A DNA stretch of 64,000 nucleotides. Origin: Apoda limacodes. Taxonomy: Eukaryota; Arthropoda; Insecta; Lepidoptera; Limacodidae. Positions 43,356 through 55,029 of this stretch are shown one piece after another. A program made the translations under genes and the position numbers. Position 1 is the stretch's first letter. Every line of letters begins with the position of its first letter. Location of the stretch: the NCBI GenBank assembly GCA_946406115.1, contig OX291551.1, forward strand, positions 744,001 through 808,000, written 5' to 3'. A model generated the notes under the pieces. That model searched no databases. It saw only the letters and a program-made list of their open reading frames with translations, and was not told where the DNA came from.

Positions 43356-44025
43356 TTACTATCAACCGCAACAAAAGTTGCTGCTTTACAAATCCACGGT
43401 GACCGCTTACAATCAGGCAGACCGTGTGCTTGTTTGCCACCTTTGTGGTATATAAAAAAAAAAAAAAAAGTCCTGCCACATATGGATTACTGCTGCCATC
43501 TCTGGGTGGATGGAACTGCATACCGGCTTGGCCCTTTAAACTTGGTTTAACGACAGGCTGTGAGAATTGTCGACGATCCCAAACTCACTTGCCGTATCGA
43601 GCCCTTAAGTCTGAGGAGAGATTTTAATTCCCTATGTGTGTTCTGCCGCTTGTACAATGGAATATTTTCTGAGGGATTGTTCGAAACGATGCCCACTGCT
43701 ACTTCCTACCATCGCATCGTACCGCTCGCCATCGGCAGGGAATTCAATAATTCATCACATCTCACTTTATAACCGAAATGGTCGCGTACAGTGCGGTTTC
43801 AGAGAAACTTCCTCCCGCGAACGCTTGGGTTGTGTAATGAGCTCCCTGCCAAGGTTTTCTCTACGGACTGCAGTAGGTATGGAGTTCTTCAACAAAGAAG
43901 TTAGTAGGTTTCTAAAGGGTCAGCAACGCGCGAGTGATACCCCTGGTGTTGCAAGCGACCATAGGCTACGGTGACCGCTTACCATCAGGCGGACCGTAAG
44001 GTTGTTAGCCACCGTAGTGGTATAA
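43356..44025 (+). pseudogene. LINE A copy 7: C-terminal part and 3' end, with a nested tail
   Basis: It begins at AAAAGTTGCTGCTTTACAAAT (LLLYK), is interrupted at 43395-43469 by a very short second LINE A insertion, and resumes at CACATATGGATTACTGCTGCC. It continues through AVRIVDDPKLTCRIEPLSLR (43557) to the 3' UTR, ending with an A-run at 44019-44026. Small insertions and frameshifts occur near 43720 and 43870. It lies in opposite orientation inside the BEL/Pao pol sequence. Confidence 0.8.
43395..43469 (+). mobile_element. Ultra-short LINE A insertion (75 bp) inside LINE A copy 7
   Basis: Only the last ~58 bp of the LINE A 3' UTR (CGGTGACCGCTTACAATCAG at 43397 through TTTGTGGTATAT) plus a 16-A tail. 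It sits in the middle of the LLLYKSQ coding stretch of another LINE A copy, at the AAGTC target. An extreme 5' truncation by target-primed reverse transcription is the simplest explanation. Confidence 0.85.
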
Positions 44026-44029
44026 AAAA

Positions 44030-44400
44030 AACTCTTGCTGAAAAGTAAGAGCTCAATCTAAGTCTAAAACGATATCATCCAGAAATATATCGTTAAGAAG
44101 GACTTGTTTACCGCGAAGAGAATTCTGTCCCTCGTCAAGTGCAAGCCGCCGAAAGACCCGTATTGCAAGATAGGGCGCTGAACTTACATCAAAAGTTACG
44201 GCGCTGAGAAGGTAGTCATAAAGATTTTGGGTGAATTCTGATCTTTAAATGATTCTTTGAAAGACGCGATCAGATTCCCGTATAAGTATTTGCCGGTACA
44301 ACATTTTTATATCAGCCGTAAGAACTATATCGAACAAACAATGAATTTTTACGATATCTTACTGTAGTTTAGGCCCTGTCAAGAGAATGTAGTTTAAAGA
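44030..44400 (-). pseudogene. BEL/Pao RT fragment
   Basis: Read leftward from 44400: SLNYILLTGPKLQ, then FDIVLTADIKMLYRQILIRE (44347-44288), SDRVFQRII and AVTFDVSSAPYLAIRVFRRL (44215-44156), and ALDEGQNSLRGKQVLLNDIF with LDDIVLD. This is BEL/Pao RT from the GPKLQ motif to the catalytic box, where LDD replaces the usual (Y/F)VDD. It overlaps in content with the separate RT start at 45.43-45.74 kb, so two BEL/Pao copies are represented. Confidence 0.75.
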
Positions 44401-45430
44401 ATGATCGTTTGAGGATTTCTTTGACAACTCCGAACCAATATACGTGTGATTGTCCGACAAAAACTGAAGGACTTCCTTCAGATAGCGATCTGCACCCTTG
44501 AAATTTGTGCCACAGTCCGAGCGAATTAAATGAGGGAGACCACAACGACTGACAAACCGCGACAGACATGCGACAAAGGCCTCCGTAGACAAGGCTGAAG
44601 GCCGAGCTCCAGATACACAGCCTTGAAAAAAAAAAAAGAAGAAGACGCATAAATAGGCCTTCACCTGTCGGGCATTGCGAACACTTGACGTCTTCACCAA
44701 AAACGGACCCGCGAAATTCAACCCAACCTTAGCGAAAGGTCGAGCAGGCCGGACACGATCGGAAGGCAAGTCACCCATTTGTAGCTGGGTGAAGGTTCCC
44801 TTTAACCTATAACAAGGTATACATTTAAAAATGACGCTCCCAGCTGCTCGTCTGTCGGACAAAAACCAAAACTCTCACTGCAGACAAGCCAGCAATGCGT
44901 TGAGACCGGCATGACAGTTCCTAATATGGCGGTCCCTGATCAGCAACTCTACAAAAGAACCGCTCTTGGGCAACAAGAGTGGATGCCGAGCCCCATTCGG
45001 CAATTCTGAGTTTCGAAGCCTACCACCCACTCGCAAAAGCTCTGAATCGTCTAGAAACAAATTAAGACGAGCAAGACTTCCCCGCAACTTCCCGTTCTGT
45101 GAACGGAGAAGATGAATTTCCTTTCCAAACGACTGAGCCTTTACCAGTCGAACACAGGTGAGAAGGGCATCCTGACGCTCTTTAGGAGACAAGACTGAAG
45201 ACGTCCTTGGCTGTGACCTGTTTCTTAAGTTGTTGTTACACCAACGAGCTTGTTAAGAGAACTAAACCGATTTGGTAAGAAAGTCGGTGAAGTGTCCACA
45301 GTCTGCTCAACAGCAAAACCTTTAACCCCAGCAGAGGGTCAACAAACTCCGCAACTGTATGAGGCCAAGTGTCTTCAAGAGAGGCCAGCCAGTCAGGACC
45401 CCACGAACATCATCTTAATGTCAGCCACAA
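44401..45430 (-). pseudogene. BEL/Pao integrase region
   Basis: Two open frames. The first (45192-44875) has MSPKERQDALLTCVRLVKAQ, LLRVGGRLRNSELPNGARHP and HIRNCHAGLNALLACLQ, the zinc-binding HH part of integrase. The second (44862-44359) has ARPFAKVGLNFAGPFLVKTS, where the family has Asp at the Asn of GLNFAG, so a catalytic residue is lost. It also has LSTEAFVACLSRFVSRCGLP and LIRSDCGTNFKGADRYL with the second Asp. The catalytic Glu region is missing. Upstream, WLASLEDTWPHTVAEF (about 45375) joins the RT piece. An A-run on the minus strand (phenylalanines) marks an insertion near 44635. Confidence 0.8.
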
Positions 45431-45740
45431 ACACAACCTGGTGGCGACAAAACCCAGTCAAGATGTCCGAGATGTCTACCTGAAGCTTAGGCCCCGCATC
45501 AGGAAGTCGTTCAAGGATACACCCAAAGACGTAGGCGCCGACCCATGAAACACCATCCATATGTTACCATTTTTAAGGACAGCGTGATGTGGAACAAAAT
45601 AGTGTTCGTTGCCTTCCAACTCGAACTTCGAACTGTGAAACCGACATGTGACCGAGAGATTCGTATTCGCGCATGAAATCCAAGTATTTTGTGCGGAATT
45701 CTTTATCACGACGCTTTCGGCGCTCCATGGAAATAACCTT
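45431..45740 (-). pseudogene. BEL/Pao RT N-terminal piece
   Basis: Read leftward from about 45735: MERRKRRDKEFRTKYLDFMR and EYESLGHMS, then in a second frame HYFVPHHAVLKNGNIWMVFH and GSAPTSLGVSLNDFLMRG. It ends near VFVADIKMMF (45430), where the sequence jumps to the integrase-side stretch. This shows an internal deletion of most RT and RNase H in this copy. The right border touches a plus-strand RTE piece at 45745. Confidence 0.75.
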
Positions 45741-45744
45741 TTAT

Positions 45745-47215
45745 CACTGACAATAGAACGGAACAAAGGTTTCAAAGTGTTTGCGAGAGATCTGGCTATT
45801 AGGCGAAGTCGTCTGGCAACGCTGAAGACGGAGGACGGCAGCATTTTTTCGTCTGGAACAGAGGTCTTGGAGGAGATCGAGAAATTCTATGGACAGTTAT
45901 ACACGTCTAGAGCTAGACTGACTCGACACCATACCGAGAAAATCCCGGAAGTCAGCTTGTATGAGGTTAGTATGGCTCTCAAACAGCTTAAAAACAATAA
46001 GGCACCGGGTGATGATGGAGTTACGACTGAGCTTCTGAAAGCGGGTGGAAAACCGGTACTAAAAGTCCTTTAGAAGCTCTTTAACACCGTCATACTCGAA
46101 GGTACTTCGCCGCAAGCATGGCACAGAGGCGTGGTGGTGCTTTTCTTAAAAAAAGGTGACAATACGCTTCTTAAGAATTACAGACCCATTACGCTTCTGA
46201 GTCATGTTTATAAGCTGTTTTCAAGAGTAATTACGAACCATCTCGCTCGCAAGCTCGACGACTTCCAGCCTCCCGAACAAGCCGGTTTCCGAAGAGGCTA
46301 TAGTACCGTAGACCACATACATACGCTGTGGCAGATTATACAGAATTCAGAAGAGTATGATCGGCCCCTTTGCTTAGCGTTTGTGGACTATGAGAAAGCC
46401 TTCGATTCGGTGGAAACATGGGTAGTGCTACAGGCTCTACAGAGATGCCGTATTGATCATCGGTATATCGAGGTGCTAAAATGCTTGTACGATAACGCCA
46501 CCACGTCAGTCCGTCTCCAGGATCAGATTTCGAAACCGATCCAACTGCAGAGAGGTGTGAGACAGGGAGATGTCATATCTCCGAAACTGTTCACAAATGC
46601 GTTGGAAGATGTCTTTAAGCTTCTGGACTGCGACGGGCTTGGCATCAATGTCAATGGCGAGTACATTACCCACCTTCGGTTTGCCTACGATATTGTGGCC
46701 ATGGCAGAATCGATAGAGGACCTTAGCGCAATGCTCGAAAGCCTCAGTTCAGCTTCCCAACGAGTGGGCCTCAAGATGAACATAGACAAGACAAAAATCA
46801 TGTCGAATGGCCATGTAGCACCCACTCCAATAACTGTTGGGAACTCTACACTCGAAGTTGTTGACGAATACGTATACTCATACTCATAATCATACCTAGA
46901 ACAAACTGTTCGATTAGGTAGGTCCAATTTCAAGAAAGAGGTTAATCGCCGAATCCAACTCGGTTGGGCAGCGTTCGGAAAACTGCGTACTATTTACTCG
47001 TCCTTAATACCACAGTGCTTGAAGACAAAAGTCTTCAACCAGTGTGTGTTGCCAGTGATGACTTACGGCACGTGGCCGCTAACTATGGGCCTCATACGCA
47101 AGCTCAAGGTCGCTCAGCGGGTGATGGAAAGAGCTATGCACGGAGTTTCCCTACGTGATCGAATCAAGAATGAGGAAATTCGTAGGACAAATCTCACCGA
47201 ATCGCAAAGCAAAGT
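45745..47215 (+). pseudogene. RTE-like LINE, RT domain
   Basis: Two main frames, 45747-46071 and 46131-46889, with others after. They read FKVFARDLAIRRSRLATLKT, VSMALKQLKNNKAPGDDGVT (45966), LLKNYRPITLLSHVYKLFSR (46171), EQAGFRRGYSTVDHIHTLWQ (46279), AFVDYEKAFDSVETWVVLQA (46378) and QLQRGVRQGDVISPKLFTNA (46543). The catalytic FADD box is FAYD (46679-46690), so one aspartate is lost. TAG at 46072 and a frameshift near 46885 (VVDEYVYSYS) also break it. It ends at NEEIRR without the last ~100 codons. It lies opposite to, and inside, BEL/Pao sequence. Confidence 0.85.
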
Positions 47216-47219
47216 ATAA

Positions 47220-48790
47220 GCATATGGGTCCCACACGGGCATAAGTGGCTGCCGAGAAGCGCATGCCATCGGCGGCGTGCGATAGCCACCCGATCCCGCC
47301 CTCAACTCGCGAGTAACGCGAGGACGCTCCGCGATAGGGAGGGGCACAGGCTCATACTCCACGTTCCGCAATACCTACCTGAGCGGAAGGGGCACCTGAG
47401 GGTGGTGACCGACGACCATCCCGTGGGCTCGCCCGCGGTGAACGGGGCGGGGAAGGTCGATGTCGCACTGGGGACGGGGGCGATTGGGTTCGATTCAGCG
47501 GCGACGAACCCGGGCCCGTGCGAGCCGTAGACACACCTCCATGTGCCATCCGAGGACCATCCTCTCGGATGGGCATGCATAAGTCCGGGTGGTGACCCCC
47601 ACCGCACTTTGTACAAGGTCGTGGATGTCGACAGTCGTTGGCTAGTTGCTCCCCCAAACAATGGTAACATAGGCCTAGCCTACGGGTTAGAAATCGTTTT
47701 CGGGCCACCCCAGATTTTCTGGACTGGTGACAATCCAGAATGATGTGTCCCGGTTCATAACACACCCCCCACCGTTCAGTCCCTTCAATTATCAAAATTC
47801 TGGAGGGCCGAAACGACCCGGTACCTCGTGATGTCCCGGGACGAGGTTGTTGACGGGTTCCAGACTGGGGTTATTGACAGGGTCCAGACGGGGCCAAAAA
47901 TCGTGACAGTCCCGATTGTGGCTCGGCGGGTAAATTCTCCAGCTTCCTACTCTAGTCCTCCAAAAACGACACTAAAGTGTCTAAAGTAGGTATGTGTGAC
48001 GCCGAGTCACCTCTGTGCAACTGTTCGAAACGAGCCCTGACGTCACTGGGCAATTTGTTTAAAACAATGTGTAACAATAACAATGACCACTCTGTTACAG
48101 GGAATTTTAGGCCCCTCAACGCATTTGTCGCCACCAAAATAGGGTTAAGCAGCTCCGAACGCAGCTGGTTAACCGATGACAGTTGTGGAATCTCTAAAAT
48201 GTCGGCACATGAGTATCTGCAATGCGACGGTTATTTTGGTACCGCTTTACTAATAACTCCCTGGCTATATTATAATTGACATCAGTGATGTCCAAATATT
48301 TTATCAAACAGAGAGGCTCATCCTTGATAGACGTCAAAAGGTAACTTTATTTTTGCGACTCAGATAAATCAGTCCGTCGGTGCAGAATGCTATCAAAAAG
48401 TGTGATGAAATTAGTCCACTCATCCAATGATCCGCTAAAATGAGGAATATCCAAAGTTGGCAACCGTTCGTTGCATTTTTGTTCCGAAACCTTTCTACTT
48501 GCCAGCTGCGGGCTAGTCTCTAATGTCGACACAGCCTCGTTAACCTCGTCCATTACTGACATACAAAAGTCATAGTGAGAATTTGCCGCCATTAGGATAG
48601 TTTCGTCATCTGTTAAAGATAAGAGACCCTGGTATGTTTGTTCCAGCTCACTGACTCTTGGCGGAAACTGTGTAGCTCTTTGCTTTAATGCAAACATCCG
48701 ATCCTCCCGTTTAACCAATCCTATCGCGCCCGAGTACCATCTCACTAAATTCGCTATGTTCGCCCTGAGCTCCTTGACCGATGACGTAAT
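47220..48790 (-). pseudogene. BEL/Pao gag
   Basis: Read leftward from 48745: a long helical N-terminal region, then LPTLDIPHFSGSLDEWTNFI and TLFDSILHRRTDLSESQK (48460-48347), the DUF1759-type gag signature. After frameshifts come VTEWSLLLLHIVLNKLPSDV (48100), then three zinc-knuckle-like units (CYEPGHIILDC, CYHCLGEQLANDC, CTKCGGGHHPDLC; 47763-47580). A proline/serine-rich tail ends near 47352. The domain order is that of BEL/Pao gag. The protein would package the RNA in particles. Frame changes near 48340, 47950 and 47800 disable it. Pol pieces lie further left. Confidence 0.85.
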
Positions 48791-49579
48791 TTTTTGTAAC
48801 TAAATTAACACTCAAACAAAAAAAATCCTAAAACTAAACCAGAAACACAAACAAACGACTCTGTTTGTTATATATACAGTTTGTTACAGCAGCGAAGCAG
48901 AAATGTATATAGAAACCCCCAAACCCCAACTACAATGTACAAAAACCCCGACTACCCAATTACACAAATAAAAACGTTTAAAACCTATTTATTCCGATCT
49001 ATTTTTACCGCAATAACAAAAGAGGTGGGTAAGTCATAAGCTAATATTATTATGTCCGACGAACGATTAGATAACGAGACCTTACCTGCCTAAGCGACGG
49101 GACCCCGAAGTCACTATTTATGAATTTATTTATTTTTGAATTTATTGTAAATCCGACGAAAACAAACTAACAGTAAATCTCAAATACTTTTGAATACGAC
49201 ACGAAATTATTTGTGCCCGAACCAGGCTCTAAGCTACCAACTTTTGCTCACTAAACTACGTCGTACTCAGAAAAATTACAAGGACTTACCCAATTTTGGC
49301 TTCAGTTTTTGTCTGAATATGTGGTGTGGTGTCTGTATATGTTTGTGTATGTGTAGGTTGTTTCACGCAAACCGAACTCAATTATAATTATTTCCAAAAA
49401 CAATGTATCCGGCAGCCGCGCCGTGTCAAAGATATAATAACGACTGACTGAGGTGATGTAATACGTAAAAAAAAATTAAACAAGTGTCCTATCGTTATGA
49501 CAATGGTAACCGTCTTTGATTGTTATAAATAAATTATACTTTTATGGTCTCTTCCAGTATAATATTTATTTTTAGGTGG
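48791..49579. other. Non-coding spacer
   Basis: Sequence upstream of gag on the minus strand. It could include a BEL/Pao leader and LTR, but I found no second LTR copy to prove it. Short open frame 49190-49387 is unrecognised. Confidence 0.45.
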
Positions 49580-50810
49580 ACTTATAAACATTTCAAATTC
49601 GGGTGCCTTGGAAAATGATGGAGTCAACTATAGTCGTTTTGAGAGTTTTCTATGGTTGAAAATGTTACTAAATCGTGTGGTTCTAAAAAACCAAAATCAC
49701 AATATTCATGATCAGTAAATTTTATTCTTCGCCATTATTAAATTTAAAAAGAAAATCCCAGTTGTAAAAACGTAAGCAATTTTTGCCGCTCTTTTATATG
49801 TATGAGTGGATGATACCGTGTGTAGTGAAAGAAATTTCAGTTGCTGCTGATGTACACGGGGCCGTTAAAATACAAACAGCGATTTTATTCATTTTTTGAC
49901 GAATAAGTGGGATTTATGCCATCTACATTTTTCCTAACAAAACGTCCAAAATCCATCCCTAGTTTCCTCCAGATTTTCACTAATCTTTACTTTTAAAAAT
50001 TTACACTTAATCCCAACCCTTGAGTTTTTGGATCTAAGCGATAGGCTAACAAGTGTATTGATTTAATATTTTTTTTGTTCTTTTATCTACTGCATTCAAA
50101 ATTATTTCCTTGTCTGTGTCACTCAGAATAGAAATAGTTGGCAATACAAATTCCAATTCCGATTTAATATCTTTGAATATTACATTAGTATTGTGTATTT
50201 TGCTTTTGTTAAAGTCTAGTTTGAAGATTAGACCTATGACTAGTTCACAACTTCACATTTTATTATGTCATGAGTGATAAATATAATGTGTGGGCTGGAA
50301 AACTGAGAAAATTATTTTGAGGAATTTTATTTTTGAAAACCTTTTGAATATTACAAGCATTGTATCCAATCAAAACAAGTGATCCAACATACGTTTTCAT
50401 AAGTTAAAGTAGTAAAAAGTATTTCGTTGTTGTTAATCTTTCATGTAACCTAAAGAATAGTTCTAAATTATTAAAGAAGTCCAACCAGCGAAGCCAGCCA
50501 GAAGGCGAACCAGCTATGGTCAATGCTTTCTCTTCTAGCAGTGTTTGTAGTTGATTTGCAGATGACTGTATTTGGCTTAGGTTTGGTATATCTGGATTTG
50601 GAACTATATCTGAGATTGGATCTGTTGTGGTTGGGGTAGAAGTTGAAGGTTCAAAACTGCCATCGTCAAGTTTTTTTCTTATTATTTTTTTTGTAATCAC
50701 TAGACACTTATGACATTTAAGTGAATGTATGCACATTTAGTTCACATTTGTGATTTTATGTTTGTGGTCACAGTGCTTGCAAACTGCAGATTTCTCAGCA
50801 CCAACCATCA
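49580..50810 (-). pseudogene. hAT-type transposase relic with BED-like zinc finger
   Basis: Read leftward. From about 50808, MVGAEKSAVCKHCDHKHKIT with a stop and then MCIHSLKCHKCLVITKKIIR make a BED-like CxxC...HxxxC finger. A linker (DDGSFEPSTSTPTTTDPI) follows. Further on come PQNNFLSFPAHTLYL (about 50310), NVIFKDIKSELEFVLPTISI with LSDTDKEIILNAVDKRTKKI (about 50195-50070), RLDPKTQG (about 50045), and APCTSAATEISFTTHGIIHS (49862-49803), which resembles the hAT C-terminal dimerisation motif. Several stops and frameshifts occur. No 8-bp duplication or inverted repeats were found around it. It is not the source of the 407-bp element in any way I can show. Confidence 0.6.
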
Positions 50811-51103
50811 AAACGGTACAACACACTAGCCGTGAAAAATAAGGTTAAGAAAATCTTTTATAAAAATTTAGGCTTTATCTGTAAATATACTGTTTTTATT
50901 CAATTTTATTACTTTTTTCTAACATGAAATAAAATAAAGGTAAAAATAGGTATTTATTGGTATTTAACGGGCATGAACCCAACTCTAGATGCGTATGTAC
51001 AGAGTTGTACACGATACGCTGTGTCCATAGCTCCACGCCGTTGTTGGTGCGCGTATGTACAGGGTTGCCAAAACGAGTAAAAAAAATCGCCCAAGAGCGC
51101 ACG
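50811..51103. other. Non-coding spacer
   Basis: AT-rich, with no gene. CGCGTATGTACAG occurs twice (around 50990 and 51051), a small direct repeat. Confidence 0.45.
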
Positions 51104-52023
51104 AAGGTTTCCGTACCATTATCTATATAATTAGCTAAAATTTATAAATAAGGGCCAAGTTGTAGTAGTAAAGAAATTATAGTTTTTTATAAATGATAAT
51201 CAAATCAAATCATTAAAAACTAAACTTTCAAAGCGAAAATTGCAAACTTATCTTCTTAGACGTTCTTCATCTTCAAGACATCCAAACAACGTGCGCGTTT
51301 ATGAGCGCAGCTGCCTGTTACACGCTCGATTCGATGTTGCGCCAAAAACGCCGGCTAGTCCAATGCGTCATTTGAACGTAATTGTTATCAATTTAAGAAG
51401 AATAGTCTTTAGAAATTATTTTATTTTTCTATAATTATACATCGTTCATTTACTTATATTTTATACCTGTTTATATTTTATTTGTTTTATATAAGTAACT
51501 TTTAATGGAATTTGTAGGAAAATTTCACTTTTCCCAGTACATTTTATAACTTGGTCGACTATTACTCGTTAGCCTGTAAAGTGAACTTTACCCGTGATAA
51601 TTTTTCTTTTAAATTCATTATGTGCACGTTGGTATTTTCTTTTACATTTCTAAATACTATACTTTCGCTAGTAGAGGGGGGGAGGGCACTTAACATTAAC
51701 AAAAATTAATACTTTAAAGTTAAATGTTTCTCAAACGGAGTCCTTAATCAAAAAAAAGTCTTTACATACCGCCAATGTTTTTGGAATTCCTTTCCAACGA
51801 TATCGCACACGATGGGGTAGACGAGAAAAAAAATTACGTCCCCACTTACGTGTAATTTTTTTCAAAGATTTAATTCTACCAATTTGTCGGCTCGATCAAT
51901 GTGTATATCCCTGCCAAATTGCAGCTTTTTCGTATTAGTAATTTTTGAACTAAGCCGCGGACAGACAGACGGATGGACGGACATAGCGAAACCATAAGGG
52001 TTCCTTGTTGACTACGGAACCCT
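51104..52023. repeat. Repeat with GGTTCCGTA-type ends, copy 1
   Basis: It starts AAGGTTTCCGTACCATTATC and ends with GACTACGGAACCCT, an approximate inverted pair. The left end is nearly identical to 59258-59281. Near the right end lies an ACAGACAGACGGATGGACGG run, and a related run occurs in the 59-kb copy. Positions 51240-51434 are open but unrecognised. The span of 920 bp may contain other insertions. Such ends are common in lepidopteran genomes as far as I recall; the class is unknown. Confidence 0.5.
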
Positions 52024-54041
52024 AAAAATGAAGTTTTTGAACGGCTTACCTGGTTACATCAGTCAAATTAAATCAAGGTTTCCACCTTTTGAAGGGACAT
52101 ATTTTAATTTGAAGTACCAGGGACCTATGTTAGGCAAAGGGAACACTTAAATTCAATTAAAGTTTTAGTATTTGAAAAGGAACAAAATATTAAATACCGT
52201 CTTGCCTTTTTCAAAGAAGTTATTACAAACTAGTTAGGTACTTAGTGAATTCATTTGTTTTATTTATATTCTAAAATAACTTATTATCACAATATTATAA
52301 TCTTCTTATTTAATATGTATAATATTGATTACCTTTTTGTAGTTGTTACATTATGTGTTTCCAATCTAAACACTCAAACCGCTCTGAAATTAAATTAATA
52401 AAACTTAGTTAATTGTTATAAAAAATGTAATTTTATTTTGACAGAAACATAAATTAAAAATAGAAGGTTTTTCCTACACAGCTAAACTTTACGTACAAAG
52501 GTCATAGAAAATATTGAAAACAAAACTAAAAACAGATAATTTATGAACATTGGTTTGACATTTCTAATCAACAATGGACACTAACTGCGTCAAACCCGCA
52601 TCGAGTTCGGTTCTATTGAGTCAACTCTAGGGTAACAACTCTATACGTATTTGAACGGCATCGAGTTGGAACTCAGTTTGTTTTTGAACCATTCAAGTCA
52701 TGACTACTCGACTAAGTCGGTTTTTGAACAGCCCCCAGTGGTCGGTTTTGCAATACAATTGCTGTCACGCGAAGACCCGGGCCAAGACTTCGATGTGCGA
52801 TATAGGGACAACTGCGCCTCGGGCGGGCCACAGTCATTAAAATCGGTGTTTTATATTCCCTCTTTACGGTCTGTTTTCTTAAAAATAAGTTTACAGATTC
52901 GTACAGAACACGTCGGAAAATGTCATTAAAGGAGGCATTTTTTCAGACTTTTCCATTGCCCCAGTTATTTATACAAATGGCATTTACAGAAAAGCAAAAT
53001 ATCCAGATAAAGTAAGAGCGTATATCTATCGTTTGATATGAGAGGTCTTATGTCAAAATAAAGGGAGGAAAAATATTTAATCGATTGAACGAGTGAAACT
53101 AGCCCAGAAACCCTCACCAATTTATCGTTATGAGCAGGGAAACAGATGTTTACTGAAGTTCAAAATTTGTTTTAATGAAAAGAATTGCAGTAAGTATATG
53201 GCGCACACATATATCTTTTCAGACTCATTGTCACAGCCATGTGGTTCTGTTATCTTACAAATGTTTCTGCAATTTAAGCGGAAGTATTGTCTTGTTGGCA
53301 ATTGGTGTTAAATTAGCCAACTCATTTTTTTAGAAAATACCGGCGAAGCACCCTGATTATTTATTTGTTGGTTTTGGCTTTTCGGGACTGCCGATGGTGA
53401 GCTCTTTAGGTCCCTGTGCTTTGAAATTCAAAGTCAAAGATAAGTTTTCAAGTAAGGGTTTCTTACAAACAATTTTGAAAATTTATATATTTTTTGGCTG
53501 AAAATTTCACATTCGTTATTATTATTGGTTCTTGACTCGAGTATGCTTCTGCTACAATTTTTCACAGTTCTCACAGAGAAGCAACTAAATAATCTTGAGA
53601 AACTCTAAAATTACGCTATAGGTACGATTTATGTTTGGCGAAAATATGATCAGTGATCACACTCGGAGCTCACAATATTGTTTTCTAGTCAATAGATTTC
53701 TTAAATTTTTATTTATGTTTACAATTATCACATAGGTGTATTACGTAACACATTAAACACAAAAGTACAGTTACCTATTTCAATTGGTACCTAAGGATAT
53801 CAAATTAAAAAAATTAAATAAAAAAATTAAATCAGACTTTATAAAATATTAAATGTTCAGCCATTTCTGTATCAGTGACTTACTTAGTAATAAGCAGTAA
53901 GCTTTATGAAAGGCTGTTCCACAACCGATCCAGGAGTGGCACTATTAAAAATATATTAAATACAACATGTAAGGTACATGGTGTATACAGCCGGAAGTGG
54001 TAGATAATGGTTAGTTTGTAGATGTTCGGAAAAATATCCTG
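52024..54041. other. Non-coding region
   Basis: No gene is supportable. The open frames 52651-52929 and 53093-53311 lack recognisable domains. Positions 53084-53130 (GATTGAACGAGTGAAACT and AGAAACCCTCACCAATTTAT) recur with changes at about 57798-57842, so a short unclassified repeat is present. Confidence 0.45.
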
Positions 54042-54524
54042 AAGAGGGCGATATAGGCCAGAAAGCTAATTTCTGTAATAATAACGTTGTGTATGTAAAT
54101 GTACTAAAAAACAGTACTCAATGTCATATACATTACTATTAGATATATTTGTTATATACTTACTTAGTAAATTATTCCATAATGACGCTTTGAAACTTAT
54201 TTTTTTTTGTATGGGATTTAACGTTTTTACCGTTTGGTAGTCACATTTTTTTAGTTTTTGCTACAACTTAGAGTCAATACACTAGATAACAAGCTATTCT
54301 AATTATTTAATAAACTTTCATTTCATGCAAATGCAATACACGCTTTAAAAATTTGCACAAGTGTTGAAACAATGGTCACATCTAGATTTTTCATTGCATT
54401 CAATACAATAAGTGGAAATCACTCACTAAGGTAATGCACTAGACAAAAGCAAGTTTTAGAACATATATATTTTTTTCAATCCTTTAGGTTATATAGTTTA
54501 GCCACAAAATTTTCACAAAAACGG
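54042..54524 (-). repeat. Unclassified interspersed repeat 'B', copy 2 (483 bp)
   Basis: The reverse complement matches 16977-17465 from end to end with scattered mismatches and small indels, and the borders agree to within a few bases. Left flank ATATCCTG and right flank TTAATTTACG are unrelated to the flanks of copy 1, which supports independent insertion. Confidence 0.75.
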
Positions 54525-55029
54525 TTAATTTACGAGGTCTCGTATCGTATCGTATTTTTTTTTGGTTTAAAAATGATATTTGGTTTTAAATTAATTATTA
54601 AATAACAATTTTAGATTTTAACACATAATTTATGACTAACTCATTATCTTATGTATTAATACGTAAAATCCAAAAAGTCTGATCTTATTTTCAAACTATT
54701 GACGATTGACAGTAACTGCAGTGTTAACATCTAGATAGGTACCCATTTCTTAAATTTGAACAATAAGAAAAAGTATGTTGTGTGAACTGTAGGCACAGAT
54801 CAGATACTAAATTATTACCTTAAAATGTTCGCTTCTGCGACCCAACTCTTTGAGTGTGCACTCACAGATAAACTCAACATACTCACACACAAGTGAAATT
54901 AAAAGAAAAAGCAAGATTTTTCTCTTCTTCTTAAATAAAATTATGAACGGTTCTGTATTTTTGTGTACTATAATAAAATAAGTAATGTATGCGATTTTGC
55001 GATATTATGAAATACAGTAGGTAAGTATT
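54525..55029. other. Non-coding spacer
   Basis: AT-rich, with no gene. The phrase CTAGATAGGTACC at 54730-54742 recurs at about 55667-55679, a further hint of old local duplication. Confidence 0.45.
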
